Shown here one piece after another: positions 24,003 through 33,822 of a stretch of DNA of 64,000 nt (the stretch's first letter is position 1; each line of letters starts with the position of its first letter). The position numbers and the translations under genes are program-made. Origin of the DNA: Trichodelitschia bisporula (Eukaryota > Ascomycota > Dothideomycetes > Phaeotrichales > Phaeotrichaceae); contig ML996703.1 of the NCBI GenBank assembly GCA_010356995.1, positions 721,002 through 785,001 of the forward strand, in the 5' to 3' direction. The notes below the pieces were generated by a model. It was given only the letters and a program-made list of their open reading frames with translations. It ran no database searches and was not told where the DNA came from.

Positions 24003-25675
24003 ATGACCGCCAAGTCTGCCAGCGATATGTCAACTCTAACAGCTCAGAAGTCCTATCCACTGGGTCTCGGAGACCTGACTCTAGGGACCAGGATCGTATC
24101 GGCAACAGAATCCTCTTCCCGGGCACTCGCTTCTGATGATATTCACCGTCCGGTCCCGGGTGTATACACAGCCCAAGAGCTCGTCCAGCGAACCTCCCCT
24201 CTCCTCGACTCCGTCATCGCCCAACTCGGTCTAGATCCTTCAGGCGGCCCCTCCGCCCAGGACATTCTTCTCGACAGCCTTGCCGAAAGCCTTTCATCCA
24301 CAGGTAAACTCTCCACCTTACCCATCATGAAAACCGACCTCAAAACCGACGAGATAATCCGGAACTCCGATATTATCGGCCTTACCCTCGTCACCTACGC
24401 CCGCTCGTCCAGCAACCCCTCCACCGGCAACCCAGCACTCCACATCCGCTGCCGCGAACGCCACCCCTGGGCGCGCACAGTCAGAGTCCTTCTCTTAGGC
24501 TCGCGCGGCCACCCTGACCTCCTTCAGGTCTACGACGAATGGCCGCACCGGCTGATCCGCCTACGCGATGCACTCCTACCCTTCGAGAACTTCGCGGAAG
24601 TGCCCCTTGTCATAACTAGCCGGCACGGTCTTCGAAGCGTGGAAAAACACTGCGGCATTAGCTTTCCGCGTGCCCTTTCCGGCAACTTCTCCAAAGGAGA
24701 CGGGTTCCCCCTTGGAGGGGTCATCATGCTCGCGAAGGCCCTGATGGGCCCGATCTCCAAGGCGGCGGGTACGGATTCCAGTACGCCCACGGCACCGTGC
24801 TGCCGGCTTTTCTATCGGGCTCTGCGAGCCGCAATCTTTTGCGCTACCACCCTGCCTTCATTGATACCAGCCAGACGGCTCGGCTCCCCGTTGGCGCCAA
24901 GCAGTGGTACGAAACCCCACGCGTGGAGATCGCGCATTCGGGAGCGCCGTCAGGTTTGGCGGAGGAGCACTGGCCCGCTGCTGTGCCGGTGGTCCGCTCG
25001 AAGCTCGAGGTCGGCTCGGTGATGGGCCCGGATTGCTGCGGGTTGAATCTGCGGGCTGAGTATGGGTGTGGAAATCGGGCGGTTGTTGACGTTGGGCAGG
25101 TGGGCCGTGGGTGGAGGCGTTCGTCTGTGGCTGGGACAGAGGGAGAAGAGCCTTGGGTTGTGGTTGCTGACGTCAGGCAGGTGTGCGAGGGGCGGTGGGA
25201 TTCGCTTGTGACTGGGAGAGAGGGAGTGGAGATTGAGCCTGTAGATGATAGGGTGTGGGTCCATGAGCTAGGTGAGGTTTTTGGGCAGGAGGGTTTACTC
25301 GCTTGTGGACGGAGGGGGGATATACATGTTGTCCGTGTGTCCGGAGCGGTTGGGACGTTAATGGTGCTTGGGAAGGTGTATACCGAAAACACGGTTCTTG
25401 TGGAGGGCAGTGGAGATGTTGTGGATAGGGCTTTGGGGGCGGGTAAGAGTTACCCTGGGCGCAATTGTTATTGCGAGGATGGGATAGGAACTGATGGTAT
25501 TTCATTCATGGCTCGGCTGGCGTTGATATCATTGACTGGTAGTGGTAACTTCCTTGACATTGGTGTACATGCCAAACCAGACTGTGGCTGGGCCTTGATC
25601 GTGACGCATCACTCCATGGAGCGGCTCGGAAATCCACCCAACCTGAACAACCACTTCCATCCCAGCACGACCTAG
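24003..25675 (+). pseudogene. Frame-disrupted or mis-modelled open region, unknown family
   Basis: From the ATG at 24003 a frame with coding-like codon use (C-ending codons) runs to about 24610 (LLPFENFAEVPLV). Coding character then seems to move by one base to another frame (AGTVFEAWKNTAALAFRVPF, about 24618-24720) and again by one base to a third (GGGYGFQYAHGTVLPAFLSG, from about 24765), which stays open to 25675. No GT...AG intron of normal size explains either change. I could not assign a family. It may be a decayed gene, a gene with assembly or sequencing indels, or partly chance; the last 150 codons of the third frame look least protein-like. Confidence 0.3.
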
Positions 25676-26203
25676 CTAATGCAATATCCAGCACATGGAC
25701 GCTCCATCGGACATCTTTCCAGCCGTAGATAACGTGGCCACCAAGTCGGCTCGCTCCGTGGAACCCAGCCTCGTCAACCTACGCCTGCGCAGTATTCAGG
25801 CACACCCGCCCACCACCGGCCGAAGATAGCAATATTTTCCGTCATCCACAATAAGGCACTATGGAGCTTCTGGAACCCGCTACTAGTGAAAATAGCCACT
25901 TCCACTCTCATATCCTGCCTCGAACCGCCGCTCCGAAACCCACCAATCAGCAGCCTCGGGCAATATAAATCATCCACTACTCTCCATCCCCTCCGCTCAA
26001 AGCCAGGAGCACGGATAGACCGTTTCATGTCCATTGAACCGAAGCCGCCGCGCGGACGATCGCATTGGCGATAAGCGGGATATGAATGCGGCGGCGAGCA
26101 CGTCGCTGCGGCCGCTGTATCCTCACCTCCACGCTCTTTCAGAAGCCCACACTCGTTAGTATAGGAATCGACTCACTCGTCGCTCCTTCCGTCCCTCGTT
26201 AAA
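25676..26203. other. Intergenic, promoter of the polygalacturonase gene
   Basis: About 0.5 kb with no recognisable frame. It should include the promoter of the GH28 gene starting at 26204. No specific site identified. Confidence 0.45.
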
Positions 26204-28020
26204 ATGGCCCCCCACTTTCTGGTCGCGCTTGCCCTCGCCCTCCCCATCTCCGCCACGCTACACCCGCGCCAACGGTCCCCGACCGCAGCGAGCAGTTGCA
26301 CCGTAACCGCCTATGCCGACATCCCGCGTGCAACGTCCTCCTGCACGAGCATCGTACTCAGTGCTCTCACTATCCCGCCGTGGAAGCAAATCGACCTGCG
26401 CAAGCTGAAGGATGGCACGAGCGTAACCTTCGTCGGGAAGACGGTGTTCCAGCAGCAGCGGGCAGCGGTAGGTGGGGGCCGGGATGATGGGGACGATCGG
26501 AAGGTGAAGAGCGTGGCCGTGGATGAGGAGGAGCCAATGATTCGGTTGGGCGGGAAGGATATCTCGCTCATTGGGGCGCCGGGGTCGCTGCTTTATGGGA
26601 GTGGGGAGGAGCTTTGGGATGGGATTGGGTCGAATCCGGGGCATACGGTTAAGAAGTAGGTCTTCCACAAGGATGAGGGGAGTGAGATGTGGCTGATGCG
26701 GCCCAGGCCGAAGGACTTCATGAAGTTGAATAAGATCAAGGGGAACTCGGTTGTGCGGGGTCTGCATGTACAGAACTGGCCGGTGCGCCTGTTCAGCCTG
26801 TTTGACGTCAACGGGCTGGTGATGGAGGATCTGAATCTCAACAACGCGGATGGGGATAAGCGGGTCCAGTGGACGAACACGGAGAAGGGGACCACAGGGT
26901 CTGGCACTGCAGCGCATAATACCGATGCGTTTGGCCTGGCGAAGGCGTATAACATTACTATTCGGAACTCGCGCATTCATAACCAGGATGATTGTATTGC
27001 CATCACATCTGGAGGCAATATTCTTGCGGAGAACATCACCTGCATTGGAGGCCATGGGTTGAGCATCGGGAGTATTGGCGGGAAGGGCAAGGGGGGATCT
27101 GATGAGGTCGAGCGTGAGTTCTGCACTCCTTCATCCTCTTCCCATCTAACATGTATCAGGCAACACGGTAAAGGGCGTGATATTCAGGAACAGCCAGGTC
27201 CTGGATAGCCAAAACGGCGTCCGGATCAAGTCGAACGCAGGCGAAAAGGGCCACGTTGAGAAGTCAGTACCTCCATTCATAGCACGAGCCATACTAACCG
27301 TCTCAGCGTAACCTTCGAAAACATCTTCATCGGCAACGCAACCTCCATTGGCGTCGCCATCCATCAAGACTACAGCAACGCCAAGGCTAAGTCAGGTACT
27401 GCCTCTCATCACCCCATGTCAGAGCCAGGCTAAAACCCGCAGGCACAACCTCCAACCTTGTCATGTTCAAGGATATCGTCCTCACCAATGTTACCGGCAC
27501 CGCGTCTCCCAAGGCTCAGAACTACTATGTAAAGTGCGGCGACGGTTCGTGTGTCAACTTCAAGTGGACCGACGTCCGTATTACCGGCGGTCAAAAGGAC
27601 AGCTGCTCGGCCACAGACGCGAACGTCGAGATTGCGGGTAACTTCCTGTGCGGCGCTGGAGAAGGCCCGGCCACGGGCTCCGGTAGCTACGATCCGGCCG
27701 CCAAAAAGCCAGCGGCTACCAACTCCAGATTGGACAGGCCCGCCAAACTCCAGCCTAGTAAGCTAGCCAAACCCGAGTCTTCCAAATCCGCTAAAATCAC
27801 GTCCACAAAATCAGTTAAGGCGGAGTCAAGCAGGAAGGTTAAGACTCAAGCAACGAGCACGGCAGGTATTACGAAATCTCTGCCTCTTGAAGCGTCAAGG
27901 CCTTGGCCTACTAGCGCTGAGGCCACGAAGGGTGTACATTTGGATGCTACGGCCCCTCGAGTGGAGTCTACGAGAACTGCTGAATGGCTGTGGGAAACGT
28001 CGAAACCGGGCATGTTATAG
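26204..28020 (+). CDS. Glycoside hydrolase family 28, polygalacturonase
   Basis: Secreted pectin-degrading enzyme. Exons 26204-26655, 26707-27113, 27160-27262, 27307-27395 and 27443-28020 join to 542 residues. The first intron (51 nt, GTAGGT...CCCAG) is a multiple of three and holds an in-frame TAG at 26657; splicing gives GSNPGHTVKKPKDF, as expected for the family. A signal peptide (FLVALALALPISATL) is present. GH28 hallmarks all occur: HNTDAFGL, QDDCIAITSG, GGHGLSIGSIGG and VRIKSNAG, so the catalytic Asp, Asp and His and the RIK substrate motif are intact. An insert near residues 90-115 (GGGRDDGDDRK) is unusual. After residue ~450 an extra Lys/Ser/Thr-rich tail of about 90 residues is added to the beta-helix. 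Exo or endo mode cannot be decided. Confidence 0.92.
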
Positions 28021-28129
28021 TCTAAAAGTCAGCGAAGTTGGCTATGAAGCCGCAAAGCCATAACTTACAGGTGACTCGGCTGGCCAGAACCGATGCCTAC
28101 TCATAACGAGTAGCAGCGACCAGCACTTT

Positions 28130-28579
28130 TCAGCTCATGAGCAAATTCCAACCCCATCCCGCAACCCCCAACATCCACCCCACAGTCCCATAATACCCCA
28201 CAATACGCCCCAACCCAGCCCTCCCCTTCCAAAACAGGCCCAGCTCCGCATGGGCAACTCTAAACGCCAGCAGTGCGCCCATTGCCCAGCCCAGCGTCCT
28301 CTTCTCCGCACCATTCGCCTCCGCCAGCGCCGCCAGGATCAGCGCAAGGGGAATGTTGTCCATGTAGTTGGCCTCAGCGCGCACGGCTGTGTGCAGTGGG
28401 TCGTCCGCGAGATTGGGGAAGGCGCCGGCGTACGCGGGCGAGGCGCTGACGCGGTTGCCTGCGATGACGTAGTACTTGCGGCGCTGGTAGGCGGTGCGGA
28501 AGGACAGGAGGATGTAGTAGGCCGTGAAGGGAAAGGCCCAGGCGCCAGTTGTCGGAAGGAAGGGACGGATGGTCGTCAT
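28130..28579 (-). CDS. MAPEG family membrane protein
   Basis: Small integral membrane protein of the MAPEG family, whose members are glutathione-dependent membrane enzymes or relatives. From the ATG at 28579 it has 149 residues; a longer reading upstream would need a non-ATG start. About four hydrophobic segments: AWAFPFTAYYILLSF, DNIPLALILAALAEA, GWAMGALLAFRVAHAELGL and VGYYGTVGWMLGVAGWGWNL. The motifs VRAEANYMDNIPLALIL and FRVAHAELG fit the family core (E-x-x-x-N-x-P and R-x-x-H). No intron. It converges with the GH28 gene, 109 bases apart. Enzyme activity is inferred from family only. Confidence 0.85.
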   Translation of the reverse strand: MTTIRPFLPTTGAWAFPFTAYYILLSFRTAYQRRKYYVIAGNRVSASPAYAGAFPNLADDPLHTAVRAEANYMDNIPLALILAALAEANGAEKRTLGWAMGALLAFRVAHAELGLFWKGRAGLGRIVGYYGTVGWMLGVAGWGWNLLMS

Positions 28580-29150
28580 GATGGCGGGGAGGTTAGCCTC
28601 TTTGTGGTGAGCTGCACTGATCAATTGAGTCTGTGGGGGAGGTGCGAGGTAATGAGGTATAGATATGCTTAAAGATTCAATATCAACAACAGGAAAAGCT
28701 GGAGACTATTAACGAAAGAGATATGAGGGCCACTTCGCGGTTAGGTTTAGAGGATTGGGATGCTATATTAGCAACGGATACAAATGGTTCGCCCTTGCGT
28801 GGTGGAGGTTCATACGATTGCATATGCGATGACGGCATCCTGGCATCGGCTATGAAGGCTCGATCCAGCGGCCGTCCCACAGGTGGTGGATCCTAGGGGA
28901 CCGATGGTGGCGCATGGAGTAGGAGTGTGGCTGGAATGCGCCTTCTTTCAGAGCTTGGAAGGATAAAAGCCTCATGCACTTGATATCGTAGTTGGATTCC
29001 ACTTCACCGTAGAAGGCCAAAGCGCATGCCGTCGTCTCATCTCAACCGGACAACGTTTGCCATACCATCGTATTCCGATAACGTTGTGTTCCCCTAGTGA
29101 AGCATTCGACGCCCAAAAACGCCCAAGAACGTTACGCCTTCCTCAATAGC
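28580..29150. other. Intergenic
   Basis: About 0.57 kb between two minus-strand genes: the promoter of the MAPEG gene and the 3' region of the cytidine deaminase gene. No other feature seen. Confidence 0.45.
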
Positions 29151-29741
29151 TCACTTCCCCAAATCACTCGGCCCAAACGACATCGGCAACATCTACCATC
29201 ATCAGCCTAGCCCGCTCACACACCACCTGTAAAATGACTCACCTCTCCAACCGTAATCCACGCCGTATCGCCGTTCCCCGCCACCATAATTACCGGCACA
29301 TCCTCGGCGCAAAACTCGCGAATAAACTGCCTGCACATGCCGCACGGCGAGCATGCGCGTTCCCCATCCGTCGCCACGGCAATCGCGCGAAACGCCCCTG
29401 AGCGCAACCCGGACGCAGCGGCATGACCCAGTGCGACACGCTCTGCGCACATCCCGACAGGGTAACTGGCATTCTCGACGTTGGCGCCCGTTATTATGGT
29501 GCCAGCGAGGGACCCGGCGGCGGAAGAGAGGAGCACAGCACAGCCGACACGGAAGTTAGAGTATGGGCCTGGGAGGAGTAAGTGGCTGGTAGGGGGAGAA
29601 AGGAGTGGCGGGCGTACAGTACGCCCTGGATTTGGCTTCAATGCATTTTTCCTTGAGTGTGGAGACCTCCACACTGGTCAGACCGTAGGTTGGAGAGGAG
29701 GGGGGGGGGTTGGAGGGAGTGGTGATGTTGCTGGTGGACAT
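29151..29741 (-). CDS. Cytidine deaminase
   Basis: Zinc enzyme of pyrimidine salvage that turns (deoxy)cytidine into (deoxy)uridine in the cytosol. Minus-strand exons 29741-29618, 29568-29243 and 29192-29151 give 163 residues. Splicing rebuilds YCPYSNFRVGCAVL at the first joint and GE-MLPMSFGPSDLGK at the second. Reading through the last intron would give a false end, HFTGGV. The substrate-binding motif GANVENASYPVG, the catalytic CAER and the zinc-binding SPCGMCRQ are intact, and the length is right for the tetrameric class. The start is the ATG at 29741; the first 20 residues are Ser/Pro/Thr-rich and not conserved. Confidence 0.95.
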
Positions 29742-29971
29742 GGTGAGAGAGAGGGGGAGCTGGAAGCTGAGAGCGGGTCTGTTGACGTAGGTGCAGCTGA
29801 CGGCTGATGGGACGGGATATTATTGTTCCGCGGAATGCCGTGGCGGTGGCCTGGTGATGCAGTGCAAGTGAAGGAGGACGGAATGCGGTAAGATTTCTGT
29901 TACTTTGTGTACAGACTAACGGTGATAGGTATGTGGTGGTTGAAAGTGCGAACGCTGGATACATTTCTGGC

Positions 29972-31327
29972 TTAGAGCTCATCCTTCCGGTGAACGGCCT
30001 CTTCAGCCTTGCCTTCAGCCTCAGCCTCATCGATCTCCACATCCTTCTCCGCCTGCTTCTTCTTTTCTATCTTTCCATCCTCCTTCTTCGCCTTCTTCTC
30101 TTCCTTCTTTCCACTCTTCTTTTCTTCCTTCGCTCTCTCTTCCTTCAGCTCCGCCATCTGCTTCTTCAACTCTCCCGCCTCCGGCAACTCATGCGCCTCG
30201 AACCACTTCAACGCCTCCTTCGTGGCATGGAAGAACGGCAGTCCAGGCGGCGTAACCGAGATCTTATTGATCACAACCACCTCATCCTTCTGCAACTCCG
30301 CCCCCCTCGGCCACACATGCCCAACCCCCCTCAGCGAATAATGCAAGTTCGTCAACCACCTCTCCTCCCTCAAATCCACCTTCCCCCTAACCTCCTCCTT
30401 CCCGCTCCCAACACAAGCATGCGCCACCCGGACAGCGCCCCCGCCGAACACAACCCCCTCACTCACCCACCCCCCTATCATCTCAGTCTCATACGTCGCA
30501 TCTGAATACTCACTCTTCTGCGGCCCCCCCACCACCTCCCCACATCCATTCCGTCCCCTCCACCCCTCAATCCACTCCACCACCTTCACCGTCCTCTCAT
30601 CCCCCGCCCCCTCGGGAGGCCAATACGGCGCAACCACATCTGCATTCCCATGCATCTCAAGCAACGGCACCGGCCTGCGCCCCGGCCGACACCGCGCCCA
30701 CGCTCGCCCGCTCACACTCTCGTCCCCGGGTTTAGCCTCGAAGAACAACCCCCCCACGATCGCAACGCTAGCAATCCGCGTACTCAGCACAGGCGAACAA
30801 GCGAATAGATGCGTCATCCCGCCCCCTGTTCCGAGGCCCGCGACATGCACGCGCCGCGTATCGATGCAATACTTTGTCCCGAGATGGTCCAGCAGCGCCG
30901 CGGTGCGGACGATATCCGAACGGTTATCCCGCGTGTGGTCCGGCTCGTAGTCGGCCATGGGGTCGGACGTCCAGTATCCCTCCCCGGGTCAGCACTGCCC
31001 ATAGCAACGTACGGGAAGGGAACTCACTTCTTTAGCGTTGGGGTACACGACCACCCACCCCGCGTTCTTGTCCTCGTCGTGGAAACCCGTCCCAATGCCC
31101 ATCGTTTCCCCGGTCTCCCCGCGGTCGTGCAGCGCAATGATGACGCCGGTTGGCGTGCGCCCGTCGTATGTTGTCGGCAAATGGACGCGCAGCTCGCGGC
31201 CGTCGAAGTCGTATATCCGTTCGCCGGCTTTCACCTCGCCGGCGCCGGCGCTGATGCTGCAGCCGGGACTCGGGTCCGCAGCCACATATGCGCAGAGCAG
31301 CGCGAAGAGCGCGATGGTGAAGTGCAT
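29972..31327 (-). CDS. CE1/PHB-depolymerase-like protein with KDEL tail; catalytic Ser missing
   Basis: Related to carbohydrate esterase family 1 (feruloyl esterase C, LpqC). Exons 31327-31028 and 30979-29972 give 435 residues, with an intron of 48 nt. A signal peptide (HFTIALFALLCAYVAADP) is followed by the alpha/beta-hydrolase part: IIALHDRGETGETMG (oxyanion region), GYWTSDPMADY, VHVAGLGTGGGM (nucleophile elbow), MHGNADVVAPYWP (Asp) and GVGHVWP (His). In active relatives the elbow is G-x-S-x-G; here it is G-L-G-T-G, so position ~150 is Gly rather than Ser. The last 70 residues are an extreme Lys/Glu-rich stretch ending in HRKDEL and then the stop, an ER-retention signal. So it is probably an ER-lumen protein without esterase activity (inference). 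Confidence 0.85.
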
Positions 31328-31980
31328 GGTTGCCGTCTAGCTTCCACGATACCCCGGCGAGCCTTTTGTGACGTCTGCCCTCACCTCAAAAATTCCAAAG
31401 ACCACCTCACCACGCCCAGACTACGTCCATGCGCGAGCATACGCACATAACGCCGATCGCCGCAAATAGCCCTCTGCCACGCTGGTGTGTCGCGCATAGA
31501 GTGCCGAGCCCGGGAGGCATATTGCCTCGACCGATATTCGAGGCATTGACGAGCCCTGTGCGCACAGACCGGTCCGGTGGTATGATGCAACCAGAGTGAA
31601 GGGCACGGAGGTGGGTGAGGGCTCCGGGCCAGAGGTTGCTGAGATAACGCCGGTACGTACCCGGCAGAGTGACGCCCGAAGATGGGCAGGCCGCCCCCTG
31701 TCGGCTTGAGACGCAGCGGCGGCGCCACGAGGCGGGACGGCCGTCTCATGCGCGTGGGGGAGGTCGCGGTGCGGGGCTTGTAAAGCTTGAAACGTCATTA
31801 TTGTCCGCTTCGGTTTACTTCGGTATGCGGGGAAGCTAAGGCTTGCTGCAATGTTAATCACATTCGACCACCCGCACATCGAAGGATGGGTTAGGACGCG
31901 GAGATGCGGGGGCGGCGAGGATAAGGCTACTGTCACACAGCAGCAGATACCACAAAGGCAACTAGAAAACAGGTCTGGAT
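31328..31980. other. Intergenic
   Basis: About 0.65 kb upstream of the KDEL protein gene and downstream of the flavodoxin-like gene. A 197-codon minus-strand frame (31421-32014) overlaps the extension region in another frame and is probably chance. Confidence 0.45.
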
Positions 31981-32133
31981 TTACTGGATGCTGCACTTGA
32001 ACGGCAAACCACATAGGCCCTTCTTCGGGGTGTCTTCTTCCTCCACATGCTGCTGTGGCTGCGGGGCTGCAGCTTTCGCGGCACCCGCACCGTTAGACGT
32101 GCCCGCAGCCGCGCCCTTCTCACCTCCATCTAG
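31981..32133 (-). other. In-frame extension beyond the UGA stop, ending in a CaaX box
   Basis: Directly after the UGA stop (32136-32134) of the flavodoxin-like gene, the same frame stays open for 50 codons to a TAA at 31983-31981. The bases after the stop are CTAG, giving the UGA-CUA context known for efficient readthrough in fungi and animals. The extension is a Gly/Ala-rich linker, an acidic stretch and KKGLCGLPFKCSIQ, which ends in a CaaX-type farnesylation motif (C-S-I-Q) with a second Cys six residues before it. I found no usable intron that would remove the stop without deleting conserved enzyme sequence. Readthrough itself is an inference. Confidence 0.6.
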
Positions 32134-32918
32134 TCAAGAATGGGCCTTCGCAACAGCCTCGTAAAAGGCCTTGCCCTGCGCCTCCGCAATGCTGAGTTCC
32201 AACGCGCTAGGCTGGCGAGAGCCATCTGCGCCCGAAAACGTGCCGGCACCCCACGGGCTCCCACCGTGCACCTCGGACAAATTAGCCAGGCTCGCGAAGG
32301 TCGTCTTGTACCCCAGCGGGACGTAGATGATGCCGTGGTGGGCCAGCGTGGACATGGCCGCGATGGCAGTCGACTCCTGCCCGCCGCCCTGTGTGCCGGT
32401 GCTCACGAACAGGCCGCCGTATTTGCCCCAGTAGCCGCCGGTTTGCCATTGCCCGCCCGTCTTGTCCCAGAAGGTTTTCCATTGCGCGGGGAAGTTGCCG
32501 TAGCGCGTTGGGATGCCGAAGAGGATGCCGTCGTACTAGGGGGGGATGTTAGATGGAAGCTTGCGGGTGGGGAGGGGGGAAGTATTACCTGTGTCAGTGT
32601 GGCGGGGTCGTCGAGGGTGGGGATTGCGGAGTCCTTAGGCGGTGCGTGCATCTTCGCCAGGACCTCTTCGGTGAGCGTCTCTGGGACCCTAAGGCGGGGT
32701 TAGCGATGGGGTGGGAAGGTGAGGGAGGGGCTCGTACTGGTAGAGGTCGACGGTGCCACCGGCGGCTTCAATACCCTTCTTCTCCGCTTCGGCCAGCGTC
32801 TTGATGTGGCCGTACATGGAGTACTGGAGCGGGGGCGTCAGCATGTTGCACTGCAGGGTACATAGAGGGGTAGGCGGGGCAGGGAACTTACGAAGACGAT
32901 AGCGATCTTGGGAGCCAT
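32134..32918 (-). CDS. Flavodoxin-like NAD(P)H:quinone oxidoreductase (WrbA / Alt a 7 / Ycp4 type)
   Basis: FMN-dependent two-electron quinone reductase that protects against quinone and oxidative stress; the family includes fungal allergens such as Alt a 7. Minus-strand exons 32918-32892, 32823-32738, 32688-32589 and 32535-32134 give 204 residues. All joints restore the family sequence: [40 protein letters not shown] and [20 protein letters not shown]. The FMN phosphate and ring contacts ([26 protein letters not shown]) and [14 protein letters not shown] are present. The end, [13 protein letters not shown], coincides with the usual family end. The stop is UGA-CUAG and the frame stays open beyond it to a CaaX box (see separate entry), so a longer, membrane-anchored form of 255 residues is possible. 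Confidence 0.93.
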
Positions 32919-33822
32919 TGTGAGTGTGGGGGGAGAGGAAGATAGGATCTGAGTGTTGAGATAAGGTCGAGAGTTGTTAAGATGGAGTCTCAATGGGAAG
33001 AATCTGGAGGAATGATGATGAGGGCATGATTGCAGCGAAAGGCGAATGCTTTATATGCCGGCGGGGTTGACCCCCATCTGCGGTGGAACACGCCATGGGA
33101 GGGGCCGGAGGGGGGGAGCTTTGGCTACAGTGGGCGGCGAGAGCTGCACCTACGTGCACGGAGAGGGTAAACGCTGCAAGGGCCACTCAGCATGCTCCAT
33201 TGATTCATACTGATTCGAGTTGCTGTTTGGAGCGGGGTAGGGGAGGACGGTGAGCTTAGCAACGGCTTGAGAGCGGAGTGCATAGAATGACAAAGGTGTT
33301 GGAAATCTGCCATTACTAATGCTGACCAGCACGGCAAGCTCTCTCGGAACCTCCTCCTCCGGCCGCCCAGGGGTCAACGGGTACCCGCTGCGGATAGCAG
33401 AATAACGTGAGGCTCCCACAGAGACTGTTGACAACATCTCAAATCAATTAGCAATGCTTTGTGTATCTCCCCTTCAATTGGTGATCGCGACAAAATCCGT
33501 AGTACCGTACATCATTAAACTACATTGGACACCATCGAAACTCCCGCCCTGGCGCGCTGAATTTACAGCAAGGGCCCACAGTGCCTTGATCACTATTCTC
33601 CAACGGTATTTACACTCGTACACCAACAGACGATAAGCCGAGGTCAATCGCGCATCCCTATAAGCACACAAAAGCCACAACACTCGCACATCATGCTCTT
33701 TTCGCACCATTGTGCCGCAAGCACGCTTCCCCACAACCGCATGCCGCCGGCCAATCCGGTCAGCGCCGACACCACTTCTTGCATGCGGCGAGCTGAAACA
33801 ACAATGAACTCTCCTCCGACTC
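32919..33822. other. Intergenic
   Basis: About 0.9 kb between two minus-strand genes: the promoter of the flavodoxin-like gene and the 3' region of the DUF3712 gene. A 173-codon minus-strand frame (33474-33995) overlaps the end of the DUF3712 gene in another frame and is not recognised. Confidence 0.45.

Noticed and set aside
24844-25392. 182-codon minus-strand frame
   Set aside because: Mirror of the plus-strand open frame; Pro/Ser/Thr composition typical of an antisense shadow.
26657-26659. Premature stop (pseudogene) in the GH28 gene
   Set aside because: A canonical 51-nt intron removes it and restores the family sequence.
31421-32014. 197-codon minus-strand frame after the flavodoxin-like gene
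   Set aside because: Overlaps the readthrough extension in another frame, has no recognisable domain, and its first ATG lies inside the extension.
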